DNA of 57,346 nucleotides from Firmicutes bacterium HGW-Firmicutes-7 (GCA_002841375.1 PGZO01000028.1:1-57346); one strand, 5' to 3'. Shown: positions 25,112 through 35,548, counted from the first letter of the stretch. The notes: generated by a model from the letters alone, not told the origin. Program-made: numbers and translations.

Positions 25112-26563
25112 ATGAAAAAACTTAATCAAGAAATTGTTAAGAAAGTCAAACGTCCAATAAAGGTTATGCAATTTGGTGAAGGAAATTTCTTAAGAGCATT
25201 TGTTGATTGGATTCTACAAACAACCAATGAACAAGGCTTTACCAATACAAATGTTGCAGTTGTACAACCACTTGAAGTAGGAAGAGTAAAAGAATTATCA
25301 GAACAAGATGGATTATATACATTGTATTTAGAAGGACTTGAAAATTCAGAAGCAGTAAGTAAAAAATCAGTTATATCTGTTCTAGATGACTTTATTAATC
25401 CTTATGAAAACTTTGATCAATATTTAGAATATGCAAAAAGCGAAGATTTACGCTTCATTATTTCCAATACGACAGAAGCAGGCATTGTTCTTGATCCAGC
25501 AGATACAGATCTTACAAAATGTCCAAATTCATTTCCAGGTAAATTATTGGCTTTACTTCATAAAAGATATTTACATTTTATTGGAGATTACGAAAAAGGA
25601 CTTATTATCGTGCCATGTGAATTAATTGATCATAATGGGGATGAACTAAAAAAAGTGTTAAGTGAATTAGCAGCAGTAAACAACCTTGAAGCTGGTTTTA
25701 TTGATTGGTTAGTAGGCGCAAATGTTTTTTGTAATACGCTAGTAGATCGTATTGTTCCTGGCTATCCAAGAAATGAAATCGAAAAGATTACGAAGGAACT
25801 CGGATATATTGATCATTCTATTATTAAAGGTGAGGTTTTCCATCTTTGGGTAATTGGTTCAGAGGTGAGTATTGAAAAAGAATTCCCTGTCAATCTGGGT
25901 GGCTTGAACGTCTTATTTGTCAAAGACATAACCCCTTATAAAGAGCGAAAGGTGCGTATATTAAACGGTGCCCATACTGCGTTAGTGCCCGTTGCTTATC
26001 TCTATGGTATTGATACTGTAAGAGAAGCCGTTGAAGACGAACTTATTGGAAACTTTGTTGAAAAAATGATATTTGATGAAATTATACCAACGTTAGATTT
26101 ATCACAAGAAGAATGCGTTAAGTTTGCAAAGGATGTGCTAGAAAGATTTAGAAATCCTTTTATTAGACATGAATTGCTATCCATATCATTAAACGCGACG
26201 ACAAAATACAAAACAAGAGATTTACCATCGGTGCTTACCTATATTGAAAGAAAGGGTGTTTTGCCTAAAAAACTGCTATTTTCTCTTGCAAGTCAATTGG
26301 TTTTCTTCAGAGGTGAGAGAGCAGGAACGACAATTACGCTACAAGACAATAAAGAATTTTTAGAGCTTTATAAGAAACTATGGTCACAATATGACGGATC
26401 TTATGAAAGCGTTAGATTAATTACATCTACTTATCTTGGATTAAAAGATCATTGGGGAGTCGATCTAAATTCAATTGAAGGGTTAAGTGATTATGTTACA
26501 CAAGCGGTTGAGCGCATATTAAAAACAGGCATGAAAGAAGCCATAAAAGAGGTAATGCTATGA
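25112..26563 (+). CDS. uxaB: Tagaturonate reductase (altronate oxidoreductase)
   Basis: 483 residues of the polyol/mannitol dehydrogenase family. The N-terminal MQFGEGNFLRAFVDWI is the NAD-binding motif of UxaB-type enzymes. VGANVFCNTLVDRIVPGYPR and KVRILNGAHTALVPVAYL carry the catalytic Lys/Asn/His set. It reduces D-tagaturonate to D-altronate with NADH. It overlaps uxaA by 4 bases (ATGA), so they are coupled. Confidence 0.95.
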   Translation: MKKLNQEIVKKVKRPIKVMQFGEGNFLRAFVDWILQTTNEQGFTNTNVAVVQPLEVGRVKELSEQDGLYTLYLEGLENSEAVSKKSVISVLDDFINPYENFDQYLEYAKSEDLRFIISNTTEAGIVLDPADTDLTKCPNSFPGKLLALLHKRYLHFIGDYEKGLIIVPCELIDHNGDELKKVLSELAAVNNLEAGFIDWLVGANVFCNTLVDRIVPGYPRNEIEKITKELGYIDHSIIKGEVFHLWVIGSEVSIEKEFPVNLGGLNVLFVKDITPYKERKVRILNGAHTALVPVAYLYGIDTVREAVEDELIGNFVEKMIFDEIIPTLDLSQEECVKFAKDVLERFRNPFIRHELLSISLNATTKYKTRDLPSVLTYIERKGVLPKKLLFSLASQLVFFRGERAGTTITLQDNKEFLELYKKLWSQYDGSYESVRLITSTYLGLKDHWGVDLNSIEGLSDYVTQAVERILKTGMKEAIKEVML

Positions 26564-28035
26564 AACCTTATATAAAAATTCATGAAGATGATAATGTGGT
26601 GGTTGTCTTAGCAGATTTTTCGAAAGGAGAGAGTGTTGGAGATGTGCTACTTCATGAAGACATTGGACAAGGACATAAAGTGGCAACAAAAGTTATCGCT
26701 ATAGGCGAAGACGTTATAAAATATGGGTATCCTATTGGTAAAGCAACCAAGGTTATTAACAAAGGAGACTTTGTTCATACGCACAATACGTGCACGAAGT
26801 TGGATGATTTAAATGAATATACGTACCAGCCAAAGTTCGAAACAGTTGAAACCGATACGATGAATAAGGCAGTAAAACTATATCGGCGTAAAAATGGTGA
26901 CGTGGGAATTAGAAATGAACTATGGATCGTTCCAACCGTCGGTTGTGTAAACAGTACTGCACAAAGAATGATTGATGTGTATAAAAAACAAAATCCGAAT
27001 CAAGAAATAGATAATATATTTGTATTTGGACATAACTATGGATGCTCTCAAATGGGAGATGACTTGGAAAATACAAAGATATCTTTACAAAGCATAGTGA
27101 AGCATCCAAACGCAGGGGGTGTTCTCGTCCTGGGCCTAGGTTGTGAAAACAATCAATTAAGTTCTTTTAAAGAATCTTTAGGCGAATATGATGAAGAGCG
27201 AATTAAGTTCTTAGAGAGCCAGAACGTTGAAGATGAAATAGCAGAAGGGGTAAGTATATTAAAGGACCTCTATCGTTTAATGAGTAAAGATGAAAGAGTG
27301 GAGGGAAAACTTTCTGAGTTAAAAATTGGTTTAGAATGTGGTGGTTCCGATGGACTAAGTGGTATTACCGCAAATCCGTTACTTGGCGTATTTTCAGACT
27401 ATGTGAATTACCACGGAGGTACAACCGTATTAACAGAAGTGCCAGAAATGTTTGGCGCTGAAACAATTTTAATGAATAGAGCCCAAGATGAAAATGTTTA
27501 TCATAAAATCGTTAAAATGGTAAATGATTTCAAGCAGTATTACAAAGACCACGGACAGGTGATTTATGAAAATCCTTCACCGGGTAATAAAAAAGGTGGC
27601 ATAACAACACTAGAGGATAAATCCTTAGGCTGTACACAGAAAGCAGGCCATGCAAAGGTAGTAGATGTAGTCCGTGTTGGAGAGAAGATTACGAAGAGCG
27701 GGCTGAATTTGTTAAGTGCGCCAGGAAATGACTTAGTTGCAACGACCTCTTTAGGTATTATTGGATGTCACCTGGTACTCTTTACAACAGGAAGAGGCAC
27801 ACCATTTGGCGGATTTATACCAACGGTTAAGATCTCAACCAATTCTGAGTTAGCAGCAAAGAAAAAGCACTGGATTGATTTTGATGCAGGACAACTTACA
27901 GAGGCTACTTCTATGGATGGTTTATTTGATCAATTTGTTTCGTATATTGTCGGTGTTGTTAATGGGGATAAGACGAATAATGAAATTAATAATGCAAGAG
28001 AAATTGCAATTTTTAAATCTGGAGTAACATTATAA
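26560..28035 (+). CDS. uxaA: Altronate dehydratase
   Basis: 491 residues. An N-terminal SAF domain (about 1-95, ending FVHTHNTCTKL) and a large C-terminal catalytic domain together match full-length UxaA/galactarate dehydratase enzymes. Conserved stretches include NELWIVPTVGCVN, HNYGCSQMGDD, LECGGSDGLSGITANP and GCTQKAGHAKV. It dehydrates D-altronate to KDG using an iron centre. The start overlaps the uxaB stop; uxaC follows at 21 bases. Confidence 0.96.
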   Translation: MKPYIKIHEDDNVVVVLADFSKGESVGDVLLHEDIGQGHKVATKVIAIGEDVIKYGYPIGKATKVINKGDFVHTHNTCTKLDDLNEYTYQPKFETVETDTMNKAVKLYRRKNGDVGIRNELWIVPTVGCVNSTAQRMIDVYKKQNPNQEIDNIFVFGHNYGCSQMGDDLENTKISLQSIVKHPNAGGVLVLGLGCENNQLSSFKESLGEYDEERIKFLESQNVEDEIAEGVSILKDLYRLMSKDERVEGKLSELKIGLECGGSDGLSGITANPLLGVFSDYVNYHGGTTVLTEVPEMFGAETILMNRAQDENVYHKIVKMVNDFKQYYKDHGQVIYENPSPGNKKGGITTLEDKSLGCTQKAGHAKVVDVVRVGEKITKSGLNLLSAPGNDLVATTSLGIIGCHLVLFTTGRGTPFGGFIPTVKISTNSELAAKKKHWIDFDAGQLTEATSMDGLFDQFVSYIVGVVNGDKTNNEINNAREIAIFKSGVTL

Positions 28036-28056
28036 ACGTAAAGGAGTAGCCTAAAT

Positions 28057-29478
28057 ATGAAAAAATTTATGGATCAAGATTTTCTATTAATGAATGAAAC
28101 AGCGAAGTTGCTATACCATAAGCATGCGAAAGTTATGCCAATTTGTGATTTTCACTGTCACCTAAGTGCCCAAGAGATTGCAGAGGATAAGCATTATAAC
28201 AACATAACAGAGCTCTGGCTTGGAGGAGACCATTATAAATGGCGGGTACTGAGAACCAATGGTATTGCTGAAGAATTTATTACTGGGGAAAAGCCAGCCT
28301 ATGAAAAGTTTATGAAGTGGGCACAAACCGTACCAGAAGCCATTGGGAACCCAATTTATCATTGGACGCACTTAGAATTACAAAGATATTTTAAAATTGA
28401 TGAAACCTTATCCCCTCTTACAGCAGAAATGGTTTGGGAAAAGTGTAATGCGCAGCTAGAAAGTGGAGAAATCACTGCAAGATCTTTAATTAAGAACTCA
28501 AATGTAAAAGTAATTTGTACAACAGATGATCCACTCGATTCCTTGGAGTTCCATAGGGCAATTGCAGCAGATGAAAGCTTTGACGTTAAAGTACTTCCAA
28601 CCTTTAGACCTGATAAAGCCATTAATATTGAACTAGGCTGGTTTGTAGATTGGATTGCTAGCTTTGAAGGTATTATTGGCAAGCCGATTTTACAGTTACA
28701 GGACTTAACACATCATTTAGTGAAACGAATTGAATGGTTTCATGAAAATGGATGCGTTATTTCTGATCATGCATTGGACATTGTTCAATACCAGGAAGCA
28801 ACGTATGAAGAAGCAAACAATATTTTTATAAAAGGCTTAAAAAAAGAAAGTCTGACGGATGAGGATATGAAGAAATATAAAGGCTATATGTTACGTTTCT
28901 TTGGAAGAGAATATGCAAGGTTAGGTTGGTCCATGCAGGTTCATATTGGTGCGCTTCGTAATAATTCTACGAGAATGCTAAAGGAACTAGGTGCGGATAC
29001 CGGCTTTGACTCCATTCATGATGGACTTGTTGCTAAAGATTTATCTAATTTATTAGATTCTTTAGATGTTACGAATGAGCTCCCCAAAACCATTTTATAT
29101 TGTTTGAATCCAAGAGATAATGAAGTTCTTGCAACGATGTTAGGAAACTTCCAAGGAGGAGGCATACCTGGGAAGCTACAATTCGGTTCTGGTTGGTGGT
29201 TTAATGATCAGAAGGATGGCATGGAAAGACAAATGGAAGCGCTAAGCCAACTGGGCCTAATCAGTCGTTTTGTGGGAATGGTCACGGACTCCAGAAGCTT
29301 TTTATCTTATACGCGACATGAATATTTTAGAAGAATTCTATGCAATAAAATAGGTACTTGGGTAGAGAATGGGGAATATCCACCAGATTTAGAATATCTT
29401 GGACAAATCGTTGAAAATATATGTTATAACAACGCGATGAAGTACTTTAACTTAGTGAATAAGTCAGCAGCAAACTAA
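28057..29478 (+). CDS. uxaC: Glucuronate/galacturonate isomerase
   Basis: 473 residues of the amidohydrolase-fold uronate isomerases. The metal ligands are in CDFHCHLSA, with CTTDDPLD, WSMQVHIGALRNN and MVTDSRSFLSYTRHEYFRR all characteristic. It isomerises D-galacturonate to tagaturonate and D-glucuronate to fructuronate. With uxaB and uxaA it completes the galacturonate route to KDG. AAGGAG at 28041-28046. Confidence 0.97.
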   Translation: MKKFMDQDFLLMNETAKLLYHKHAKVMPICDFHCHLSAQEIAEDKHYNNITELWLGGDHYKWRVLRTNGIAEEFITGEKPAYEKFMKWAQTVPEAIGNPIYHWTHLELQRYFKIDETLSPLTAEMVWEKCNAQLESGEITARSLIKNSNVKVICTTDDPLDSLEFHRAIAADESFDVKVLPTFRPDKAINIELGWFVDWIASFEGIIGKPILQLQDLTHHLVKRIEWFHENGCVISDHALDIVQYQEATYEEANNIFIKGLKKESLTDEDMKKYKGYMLRFFGREYARLGWSMQVHIGALRNNSTRMLKELGADTGFDSIHDGLVAKDLSNLLDSLDVTNELPKTILYCLNPRDNEVLATMLGNFQGGGIPGKLQFGSGWWFNDQKDGMERQMEALSQLGLISRFVGMVTDSRSFLSYTRHEYFRRILCNKIGTWVENGEYPPDLEYLGQIVENICYNNAMKYFNLVNKSAAN

Positions 29479-29573
29479 AAGTAAAGCTTGCTTAAAGCTA
29501 GACATATGATTATTAACGTATTATTATAGTAATATAAGACAAGTATAAAATAGTAATGGTTGGGAGATCTAAT

Positions 29574-31061
29574 GTGAAAAAATATAGCTATTGGTCTAAA
29601 TTATCTTTAAAAAGAAAACTACTTACATATTTTTTTGTTATTTCTTTTTTTGGTGCAATCATTAACTTATACTTACACAATAATAATTACAATGTAATGG
29701 ATCAGTTTAATGAAAATTTGACAAGTTACTATAAGATTAATGAGCTTTTAGTTGCGACTACGAATAACGAAAGTTATGTTGAAGGATATCTAAAAAATCT
29801 TGATAGAGAATACAAAAATAAATATAAAAGTACGAAAGAGGAAATTAATTTATTAATTAATGAGCTGGACGGTCAATTCACCTCCTTAGATGCTTATTTT
29901 TCTATGAATGCTATAAAATACTCCGTTGAATATTATTTTGAGAAATGGGACAAGGCAATTTTGTTAAGAGATAGAAAAGAAGCAAAGTATTATGTGGATT
30001 TTTATGAGGGTAAAGAAGTACATGAATTTACACAGCAGTATATACAAGACCTTCTTTATAATAGCTTGAATGAAGGAGCACAGTTATATAATGACCTAGT
30101 TGAAAACTCCATCTTTATTCGAAGTATATCAGTGGGAATTATATTGGTAACCTTATTGCTTTCTCTTATATTTGGTGGGATTTTCTCAAACTATGTGGTA
30201 GCGCCAATCAAGAAGCTGGTAGATGCTTCTATTAAAATTTCAGAAGGTCAATTAGATGTTGCGAGTGTTGAGGTAAGTTCAAAGGATGAAGTGGGTATAT
30301 TAGCAGATTCCTTTAATACGATGAATAAGAGTATTAATAGTTTAGTAAATGATCTAAAACAAAAGGCAATCATAGAAAGAAAATTACATGAAGAAGAAAT
30401 TGAACTGATTAAAACCCAGCAGCTATTGCAAGAAGCTGAGTTTTTGGCACTTCAATCACAGATCAACCCTCACTTTCTCTTTAATACTTTGAATACAATT
30501 TCAAGGACAGCTATGTTTGAAAAGGCAGATGATACAACGAAACTTATTGGTGCACTATCGAATATATTTAGATTTAGCTTGCAAAGTACAGGCAAGTCAA
30601 TTTCTCTTAAAGAAGAATTAGATATTATAGATGAATACATTTATCTACAGAAGTTTAGATTTAAGCAAAGACTACAATATGAAGTGGAATGTAGCGTAGA
30701 TGCTAACGAGATCTTTTTACCGGTCTTTACCTTACAGCCATTGGTTGAAAATGCGATCACGCATGGAATAGAACCTAAAATTGAAGGTGGAATGGTTCGA
30801 CTGAAAATATATGAAAAAAACAACCATATAGTAATTAAGTTAATAGATAACGGATATGGTATGGCTAAAGAAAAAATCACATCAATATTAGAAAAAGATC
30901 CGAAAAAAGAGTCCAAGAGTATTGGGTTAATTAATGTATATAGTAGATTTCAACAGTTTTTCAATTTTGAAAGTAGATTTGTGATTAAAAGTAGAGAAGG
31001 ATGCGGAACAATTATTGAAATGAGCATACCCAAAGAATTGAGGGGTGAAAAAAGTGTATAA
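29574..31061 (+). CDS. Sensor histidine kinase, YesM/LytS type
   Basis: 495 residues. GGGAGA at 29562-29567 selects the GTG at 29574. TM1 lies at about 13-32, an extracellular helical sensor about 35-175, TM2 about 178-200, then HAMP (about 200-255). The His_kinase domain has QSQINPHFLFNTLN with phospho-His300 and an HATPase domain (LIDNGYGM, SIGLINVYSR). This class pairs with AraC-type response regulators and commonly controls carbohydrate uptake. The regulator gene overlaps by 8 bases, and TRAP transporter genes follow. Confidence 0.92.
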   Translation: MKKYSYWSKLSLKRKLLTYFFVISFFGAIINLYLHNNNYNVMDQFNENLTSYYKINELLVATTNNESYVEGYLKNLDREYKNKYKSTKEEINLLINELDGQFTSLDAYFSMNAIKYSVEYYFEKWDKAILLRDRKEAKYYVDFYEGKEVHEFTQQYIQDLLYNSLNEGAQLYNDLVENSIFIRSISVGIILVTLLLSLIFGGIFSNYVVAPIKKLVDASIKISEGQLDVASVEVSSKDEVGILADSFNTMNKSINSLVNDLKQKAIIERKLHEEEIELIKTQQLLQEAEFLALQSQINPHFLFNTLNTISRTAMFEKADDTTKLIGALSNIFRFSLQSTGKSISLKEELDIIDEYIYLQKFRFKQRLQYEVECSVDANEIFLPVFTLQPLVENAITHGIEPKIEGGMVRLKIYEKNNHIVIKLIDNGYGMAKEKITSILEKDPKKESKSIGLINVYSRFQQFFNFESRFVIKSREGCGTIIEMSIPKELRGEKSV

Positions 31062-32628
31062 ATTATTAATTGTTGACGATGAAAGTATCGAAATCGATGC
31101 CCTAAAATATATTATTAAGGGAAGTTCCTTGAGAATTGGAGAAATTCAAGAAGCGTCAAATGGTCAAGAAGCCATAGCTGTTGCTACGATATTTGCTCCA
31201 GATATTATTATATTAGATATTAAAATGCCAGGATTAAATGGCTTAGAAGCGGCTAAAATTTTAAAGAAAATCTATGTAGATAGCAAAATTATATTTTTAA
31301 CGGCCTTTAACCAATTTGAATATGCACATGAAGCCATTAAAATTGGTGTAGAAGACTTTATTGTAAAACCAGCTTCTAAAGAAAGAGTGATAGATGTAAT
31401 AAGTAAAGCTATTGAAGAAATTGAAAAGCAAGAAAAGGTCAATCTTCATAAAAAAGATATGGAAGAAAAGCTTTTACAAGTTTCCAAATATTTGGAAGGT
31501 GAGTTTTTAACATCGGTCGTTTCAGGTGAAATAGATGAGCAGCAAGCGAATGATTACTTTAGCTTTATGCTAACAGATTTTAATCATGGATTTGGTATTA
31601 CGCTTAAACTAGAGTTTTTTTGTGACGAGCATATGTCACACCTTAATAAAAATATGGTTAAGAAACGTTTTTCTGAAAAATTATTTAATGCGTTAAGTAG
31701 TAGAAATATAAAGTTTTTAATGAATACCATTCGAAGTACGATTTATATTTTAATCTTCGGCTACCCTACAGGTAATAAAGAAGGTTATATTGAATTTGTC
31801 GAAGAGGAAATAAGTAAAGTTAGAGAGGCAATGTCGGAACAAATTAACGCACAAATAAGTGTAGGATATGGCAACGAATATGATAGCATCTCTGAATTAT
31901 GGAAATCCTTTTCTCAAGCTAAAATTGATTGTAAAAATAAGTTGTTGATGCTTGAAGAAAATTGCGAAGTACCAAAGGTGAATTCCCTAGATGTCAAAGA
32001 AAAAGAGTTGTGTGAAAGTATTATTGAAGGCAATGCAAGAGAAATGATTCGTATAGTTGAAGATATTTTAGATAATATCATCTACTCATCTAATGATATT
32101 AGTGATATTAGAATCAAGTTATATGAGTTTTTGATTTTATTAAATAAATCCCTTAATAGCGACCGTAATTTACAAAATAAGGTGCCAGAGCAATTGTTTG
32201 ATGATTTGAAAACTGTCTATTCTAAAGGCGAAGCAAAAGTTTTTATTCACGAATACCTACTTAAAATCATGGAAGAAATCAATCTAATTAAAACAGATAA
32301 AACGGGCCTAATTTTAAACAAGGTTGTTAAGTATATTGATGAACATTATGCTGAAAACCTAACCTTAGAAGAGGTTGCTATGCAGTGTGGGTTTAGTACG
32401 TATTACTTTTGTAAAATGTTTAAAAAGTATCAAAATTGTAGTTTTACTGATTATTTATCTAATGTAAGAATTAAGACAGCTAAAAAACTATTGAAAAATC
32501 CTCAACTTAACATTAAAGAGATTACCCAGATGATTGGCTATGTTGATCCAAATTACTTTACTAGAGTATTTAAAAAAAGCGAAGGTTACACACCAAGTGA
32601 ATACCGCAATAAAATAATAATGGATTAA
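31054..32628 (+). CDS. AraC-family response regulator, YesN type
   Basis: 524 residues from the GTG at 31054; AGGGGTG at 31041-31047 supports it over a GTG at 31045. The receiver domain (1-120) has phospho-acceptor Asp55 in IIILDIKMPG, Thr in FLTAFN and Lys in VKPAS. A middle region of about 290 residues is unassigned helical sequence. The AraC DNA-binding domain (about 420-520) has EEVAMQCGFSTYYFCKMFKK and the second helix-turn-helix near YVDPNYFTRVFKK. It is the partner of the overlapping kinase and probably activates the adjacent TRAP genes. Confidence 0.93.
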   Translation: MYKLLIVDDESIEIDALKYIIKGSSLRIGEIQEASNGQEAIAVATIFAPDIIILDIKMPGLNGLEAAKILKKIYVDSKIIFLTAFNQFEYAHEAIKIGVEDFIVKPASKERVIDVISKAIEEIEKQEKVNLHKKDMEEKLLQVSKYLEGEFLTSVVSGEIDEQQANDYFSFMLTDFNHGFGITLKLEFFCDEHMSHLNKNMVKKRFSEKLFNALSSRNIKFLMNTIRSTIYILIFGYPTGNKEGYIEFVEEEISKVREAMSEQINAQISVGYGNEYDSISELWKSFSQAKIDCKNKLLMLEENCEVPKVNSLDVKEKELCESIIEGNAREMIRIVEDILDNIIYSSNDISDIRIKLYEFLILLNKSLNSDRNLQNKVPEQLFDDLKTVYSKGEAKVFIHEYLLKIMEEINLIKTDKTGLILNKVVKYIDEHYAENLTLEEVAMQCGFSTYYFCKMFKKYQNCSFTDYLSNVRIKTAKKLLKNPQLNIKEITQMIGYVDPNYFTRVFKKSEGYTPSEYRNKIIMD

Positions 32629-32643
32629 AAGGGGATGTTAACG

Positions 32644-33642
32644 ATGAATAAAAAAACATTTAAATCGGGCATATTTATACTTATGTTTTTGCTTTTAGTA
32701 GTAGGTTGTCAGCGTGATAAAAATGTAAGTTCCAAAGATGCAATTGTTTTTAGATTAGCAGAAATACATCCAACGGATTATCCAACAACGTTAGCGGATA
32801 AAGAATTTGCTAGACTTGTAGAAGAGAGGACGAATGGAAGAATTATTATTAAAGTATATGATAGTCAACAATTAGGAGAGGAAAAAGCTGTCCTAGAACA
32901 AGTACAATTTGGGGCTATAGATTTTGCAAGAACAAGTTTAGCGCCTTTATCAGAGTTTGCCCCAGAACTTAACGTTTTACAGCTTCCTTATATTTACAGA
33001 GACGGCGACCATATGTGGCAGGTACTTAATAGTTCTATTGGAGACTTTTTTTTAGATAGTATTGAAGGTGCAGGCTTTATTGGGTTAGGTTGGTATGATG
33101 CAGGCGCTAGAAGCTTTTATAATTCCGTTAGAGAGATTCATACCATAGATGATTTGAAGGGGCTTAAATTTCGTGTAATGGAAAGTGCGTTAATGATAGA
33201 CATGGCAAAAGCGCTTGGATCTTCAGTTACACCGATGCCTTATGGCGAAGTATATAGTGCCATTCAAACTGGAGTCATAGATGGTGCGGAGAATAATTTT
33301 CCCAGTTATGATACGTCATCACATTTTGAAGTGGCCAAGTATTTCACAGTGGATGAACATGTTAGGGTGCCGGAAGTACTCATTGCAAGTGCATTGGTAT
33401 TAGACCGTATTTCGGAAGAGGATCTAATTATTATTAAAGAGTGTGCAAGCGATACACAAATGTTTCAAAGAGAAAAATGGCAGGAGAAAGTTAGTGAGTC
33501 AGAGTTGAAAATGAGAGAAGAAGGTTGTATTATTACGGAGATTAAAGATAAGCAAAATTTTGTGAAAGCGGTATCACCAATCTACGAAAAGTATGCAAAA
33601 GACTATATGGGTATTGTGAAACAAATTCAAGAAATGAGATAA
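32644..33642 (+). CDS. dctP: TRAP transporter substrate-binding lipoprotein DctP (first copy)
   Basis: 332 residues from the ATG at 32644, with AAGGGG nine bases upstream. A lipoprotein signal ends LLVVGC, as is usual for Gram-positive TRAP binding proteins. DctP features are RLAEIHPTDYPTT, KVYDSQQLGEEKAVLEQV, and RVMESALMIDMAKALGSSVT containing the conserved carboxylate-binding Arg. It is closely similar to the next gene; ligand-site segments such as DGAENNFPSYDTSSHFEVAKY are nearly identical. It captures an organic acid, probably a uronate given the cluster, for the DctQM membrane unit. Confidence 0.93.
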   Translation: MNKKTFKSGIFILMFLLLVVGCQRDKNVSSKDAIVFRLAEIHPTDYPTTLADKEFARLVEERTNGRIIIKVYDSQQLGEEKAVLEQVQFGAIDFARTSLAPLSEFAPELNVLQLPYIYRDGDHMWQVLNSSIGDFFLDSIEGAGFIGLGWYDAGARSFYNSVREIHTIDDLKGLKFRVMESALMIDMAKALGSSVTPMPYGEVYSAIQTGVIDGAENNFPSYDTSSHFEVAKYFTVDEHVRVPEVLIASALVLDRISEEDLIIIKECASDTQMFQREKWQEKVSESELKMREEGCIITEIKDKQNFVKAVSPIYEKYAKDYMGIVKQIQEMR

Positions 33643-33836
33643 AAGTATGTTAATGCAATATAATGCTTAAATCACAAGATAATCCTGTTCTAAATCTTTT
33701 AGAACTTTAAATAAATGAAATTGAGCAATATATTCTTGGAAAGAGCAAAATTGTATAGAGTAATTTTAATCATATTAGCGTATCATAATCATAGTAAGAT
33801 ACTCAATCAATTAAAATTCTAAGGGGGTAATACCGA

Positions 33837-34877
33837 ATGAAAAAGTTATTAAGTATTCTTTTAGCAGTTACATTATTTTCTGCTGTTGTAGTTGGATGTG
33901 CAAAAACACCAGCACCTGATACAACAACACCCGACACAACAACACCAGACACTACTGCACCAGTTGAAGCTGTAGTCTTAAAATTAGCAGAAACGCATCC
34001 AGCAGATTATCCTACAACGTTAGGTGATTATGAATTTGCAAGATTGGTAGAAGAAAAAACTGAAGGCCGAGTGAAGATCGAAGTATTTCCAGCGGCGCAA
34101 TTAGGTGAAGAAAAAGACGTTATCGAGCAAGTTCAAATTGGTGCTATTGACATCACTAGAACAAGCATCGCACCATTAACAGAGTTTTCCCCATCTTTAA
34201 ATGTACTTCAATTACCTTACATTTATCGTGATGGCGATCATATGTGGTCAGTACTTAACAGCTCTATAGGGGATGATTTCTTAGCTAGCGTTGAAGATGC
34301 AAACTTTGTTGGACTTGGATGGTTTGATCCAGGCGCAAGAAACTTCTACAATTCAAAAAAAGAAATTAAATCTTTAGCAGACTTAAAAGGTTTAAAAATA
34401 AGAGTTATGCAAAGCGAATTAATGATGGATATGGTTTCTGCACTGGGTGCGTCACCAACACCACTTCCATATGGTGAAGTTTATAGTTCAATTCAAACAG
34501 GTGTAATTGATGGCGCTGAAAATAACTGGCCAAGTTATGACACTTCTTCTCATTTTGAAGTAGCAAAATATTACACATTAGACGGTCACGTGAGAGTACC
34601 AGAAATTATTGTTGCAAGTAAAATTGCTATGGGTAAAGTTTCAGCAGAAGATTTAGAAATTATTAAAGCTTGTGCAAAAGAAGCTCAAGCATATCAAATT
34701 GAACAATGGGAAGCAAAAGAATTGGCTTCTAGAGAAAAAGTAGTTGCAGCAGGTTCTATCATTACTGAACTAGATGAAGCAACAAAAGCAGAATTCTCAG
34801 CAGCTATGCAACCATTATATGACAAATATGCAGCAGACTATACAGATGTTATTAAACAAATTCAAGAAATGAAATAG
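33837..34877 (+). CDS. dctP: TRAP transporter substrate-binding lipoprotein DctP (second copy)
   Basis: 346 residues. The lipoprotein signal ends VVVGC and is followed by a Pro/Thr repeat linker (PDTTTPDTTTPDTTAP) that tethers the domain to the membrane. The body aligns end to end with the previous DctP (RLVEEKTEGRVKIEVFPAAQ, RVMQSELMMDMVSALGASPT). Codon use is more A-rich and regular, as in highly expressed genes. GGGGG at 33822-33826. A long hairpin follows the stop codon. Confidence 0.94.
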   Translation: MKKLLSILLAVTLFSAVVVGCAKTPAPDTTTPDTTTPDTTAPVEAVVLKLAETHPADYPTTLGDYEFARLVEEKTEGRVKIEVFPAAQLGEEKDVIEQVQIGAIDITRTSIAPLTEFSPSLNVLQLPYIYRDGDHMWSVLNSSIGDDFLASVEDANFVGLGWFDPGARNFYNSKKEIKSLADLKGLKIRVMQSELMMDMVSALGASPTPLPYGEVYSSIQTGVIDGAENNWPSYDTSSHFEVAKYYTLDGHVRVPEIIVASKIAMGKVSAEDLEIIKACAKEAQAYQIEQWEAKELASREKVVAAGSIITELDEATKAEFSAAMQPLYDKYAADYTDVIKQIQEMK

Positions 34878-34943
34878 ATACTTGCAATTTGCAACAATGC
34901 ATAAAAGGATAAAAGAAATTTTATAACCTAAAATAAAGAAGTC

Positions 34944-34979
34944 AATACTGAAAGCTGGAGCAATCCGGCTTTCAATATT
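34944..34979 (+). other. mRNA hairpin between dctP and dctQ
   Basis: AATACTGAAAGC (34944-34955) pairs with GCTTTCAATATT (34968-34979) over 12 bp with one G-U pair and a 12-nt loop. There is no T-run after it, so it fits a processing or 3'-stabilising stem that would keep binding-protein mRNA above membrane-subunit mRNA, or a leaky terminator. Confidence 0.5.
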
Positions 34980-35017
34980 AAAACATAGAATATTAGAATA
35001 TAAAGGAGTAAAGAGTT

Positions 35018-35548
35018 ATGAATGTATTTAGAAAAGTTGTGGATCAATTTCATGAACTCATGGTTTCTTTTGGAAAGTTATTGCTTATTCTTATGACCGT
35101 TTTAACATGCATCCAGGTCTTTTGTAGATACGTTCTGGATTTTAGTATTAGATGGTCAGAAGAAGTGCCATTGATTATGATGGTTTGGTTCGGATTTATT
35201 AGCTTAGCCATCGGTGTAAAGAAAAAACTTCATATTTCTATTGAAGTATTCTTTAATATATTTCCTGATTACATTAAAAAATGGTTGCTTAAATTTGTGG
35301 ATTTAAGTATCATGACTTTTGGAATTATTATGGTTGTTTACGGATGGAAATTGGCTGCTATAACGATGCAATCTACTATGCCAGCTACAAAAATGCCTAC
35401 AGGATACTTATATGGTATTGTGCCATTATCCGGGATTTTGGTTACCTATGATAGCTTTATGAATTTATTGGGTTTAAATAAGTCAGATGAAAAAGAAGAT
35501 GAGGTTAGTGAGGCCTTAAAAAGTTTATCATTAGGAGGTAAAGAATAA
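35018..35548 (+). CDS. dctQ: TRAP transporter small permease DctQ
   Basis: 176 residues with four predicted TM helices (about 15-35, 46-66, 88-110, 128-148) and the family motif FCRYVLDFSIRWSEEVPLIMMVW. DctQ is the small membrane subunit that partners DctM. AAAGGAG at 35002-35008. The stop codon overlaps the dctM ATG by one base. Confidence 0.95.
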   Translation: MNVFRKVVDQFHELMVSFGKLLLILMTVLTCIQVFCRYVLDFSIRWSEEVPLIMMVWFGFISLAIGVKKKLHISIEVFFNIFPDYIKKWLLKFVDLSIMTFGIIMVVYGWKLAAITMQSTMPATKMPTGYLYGIVPLSGILVTYDSFMNLLGLNKSDEKEDEVSEALKSLSLGGKE

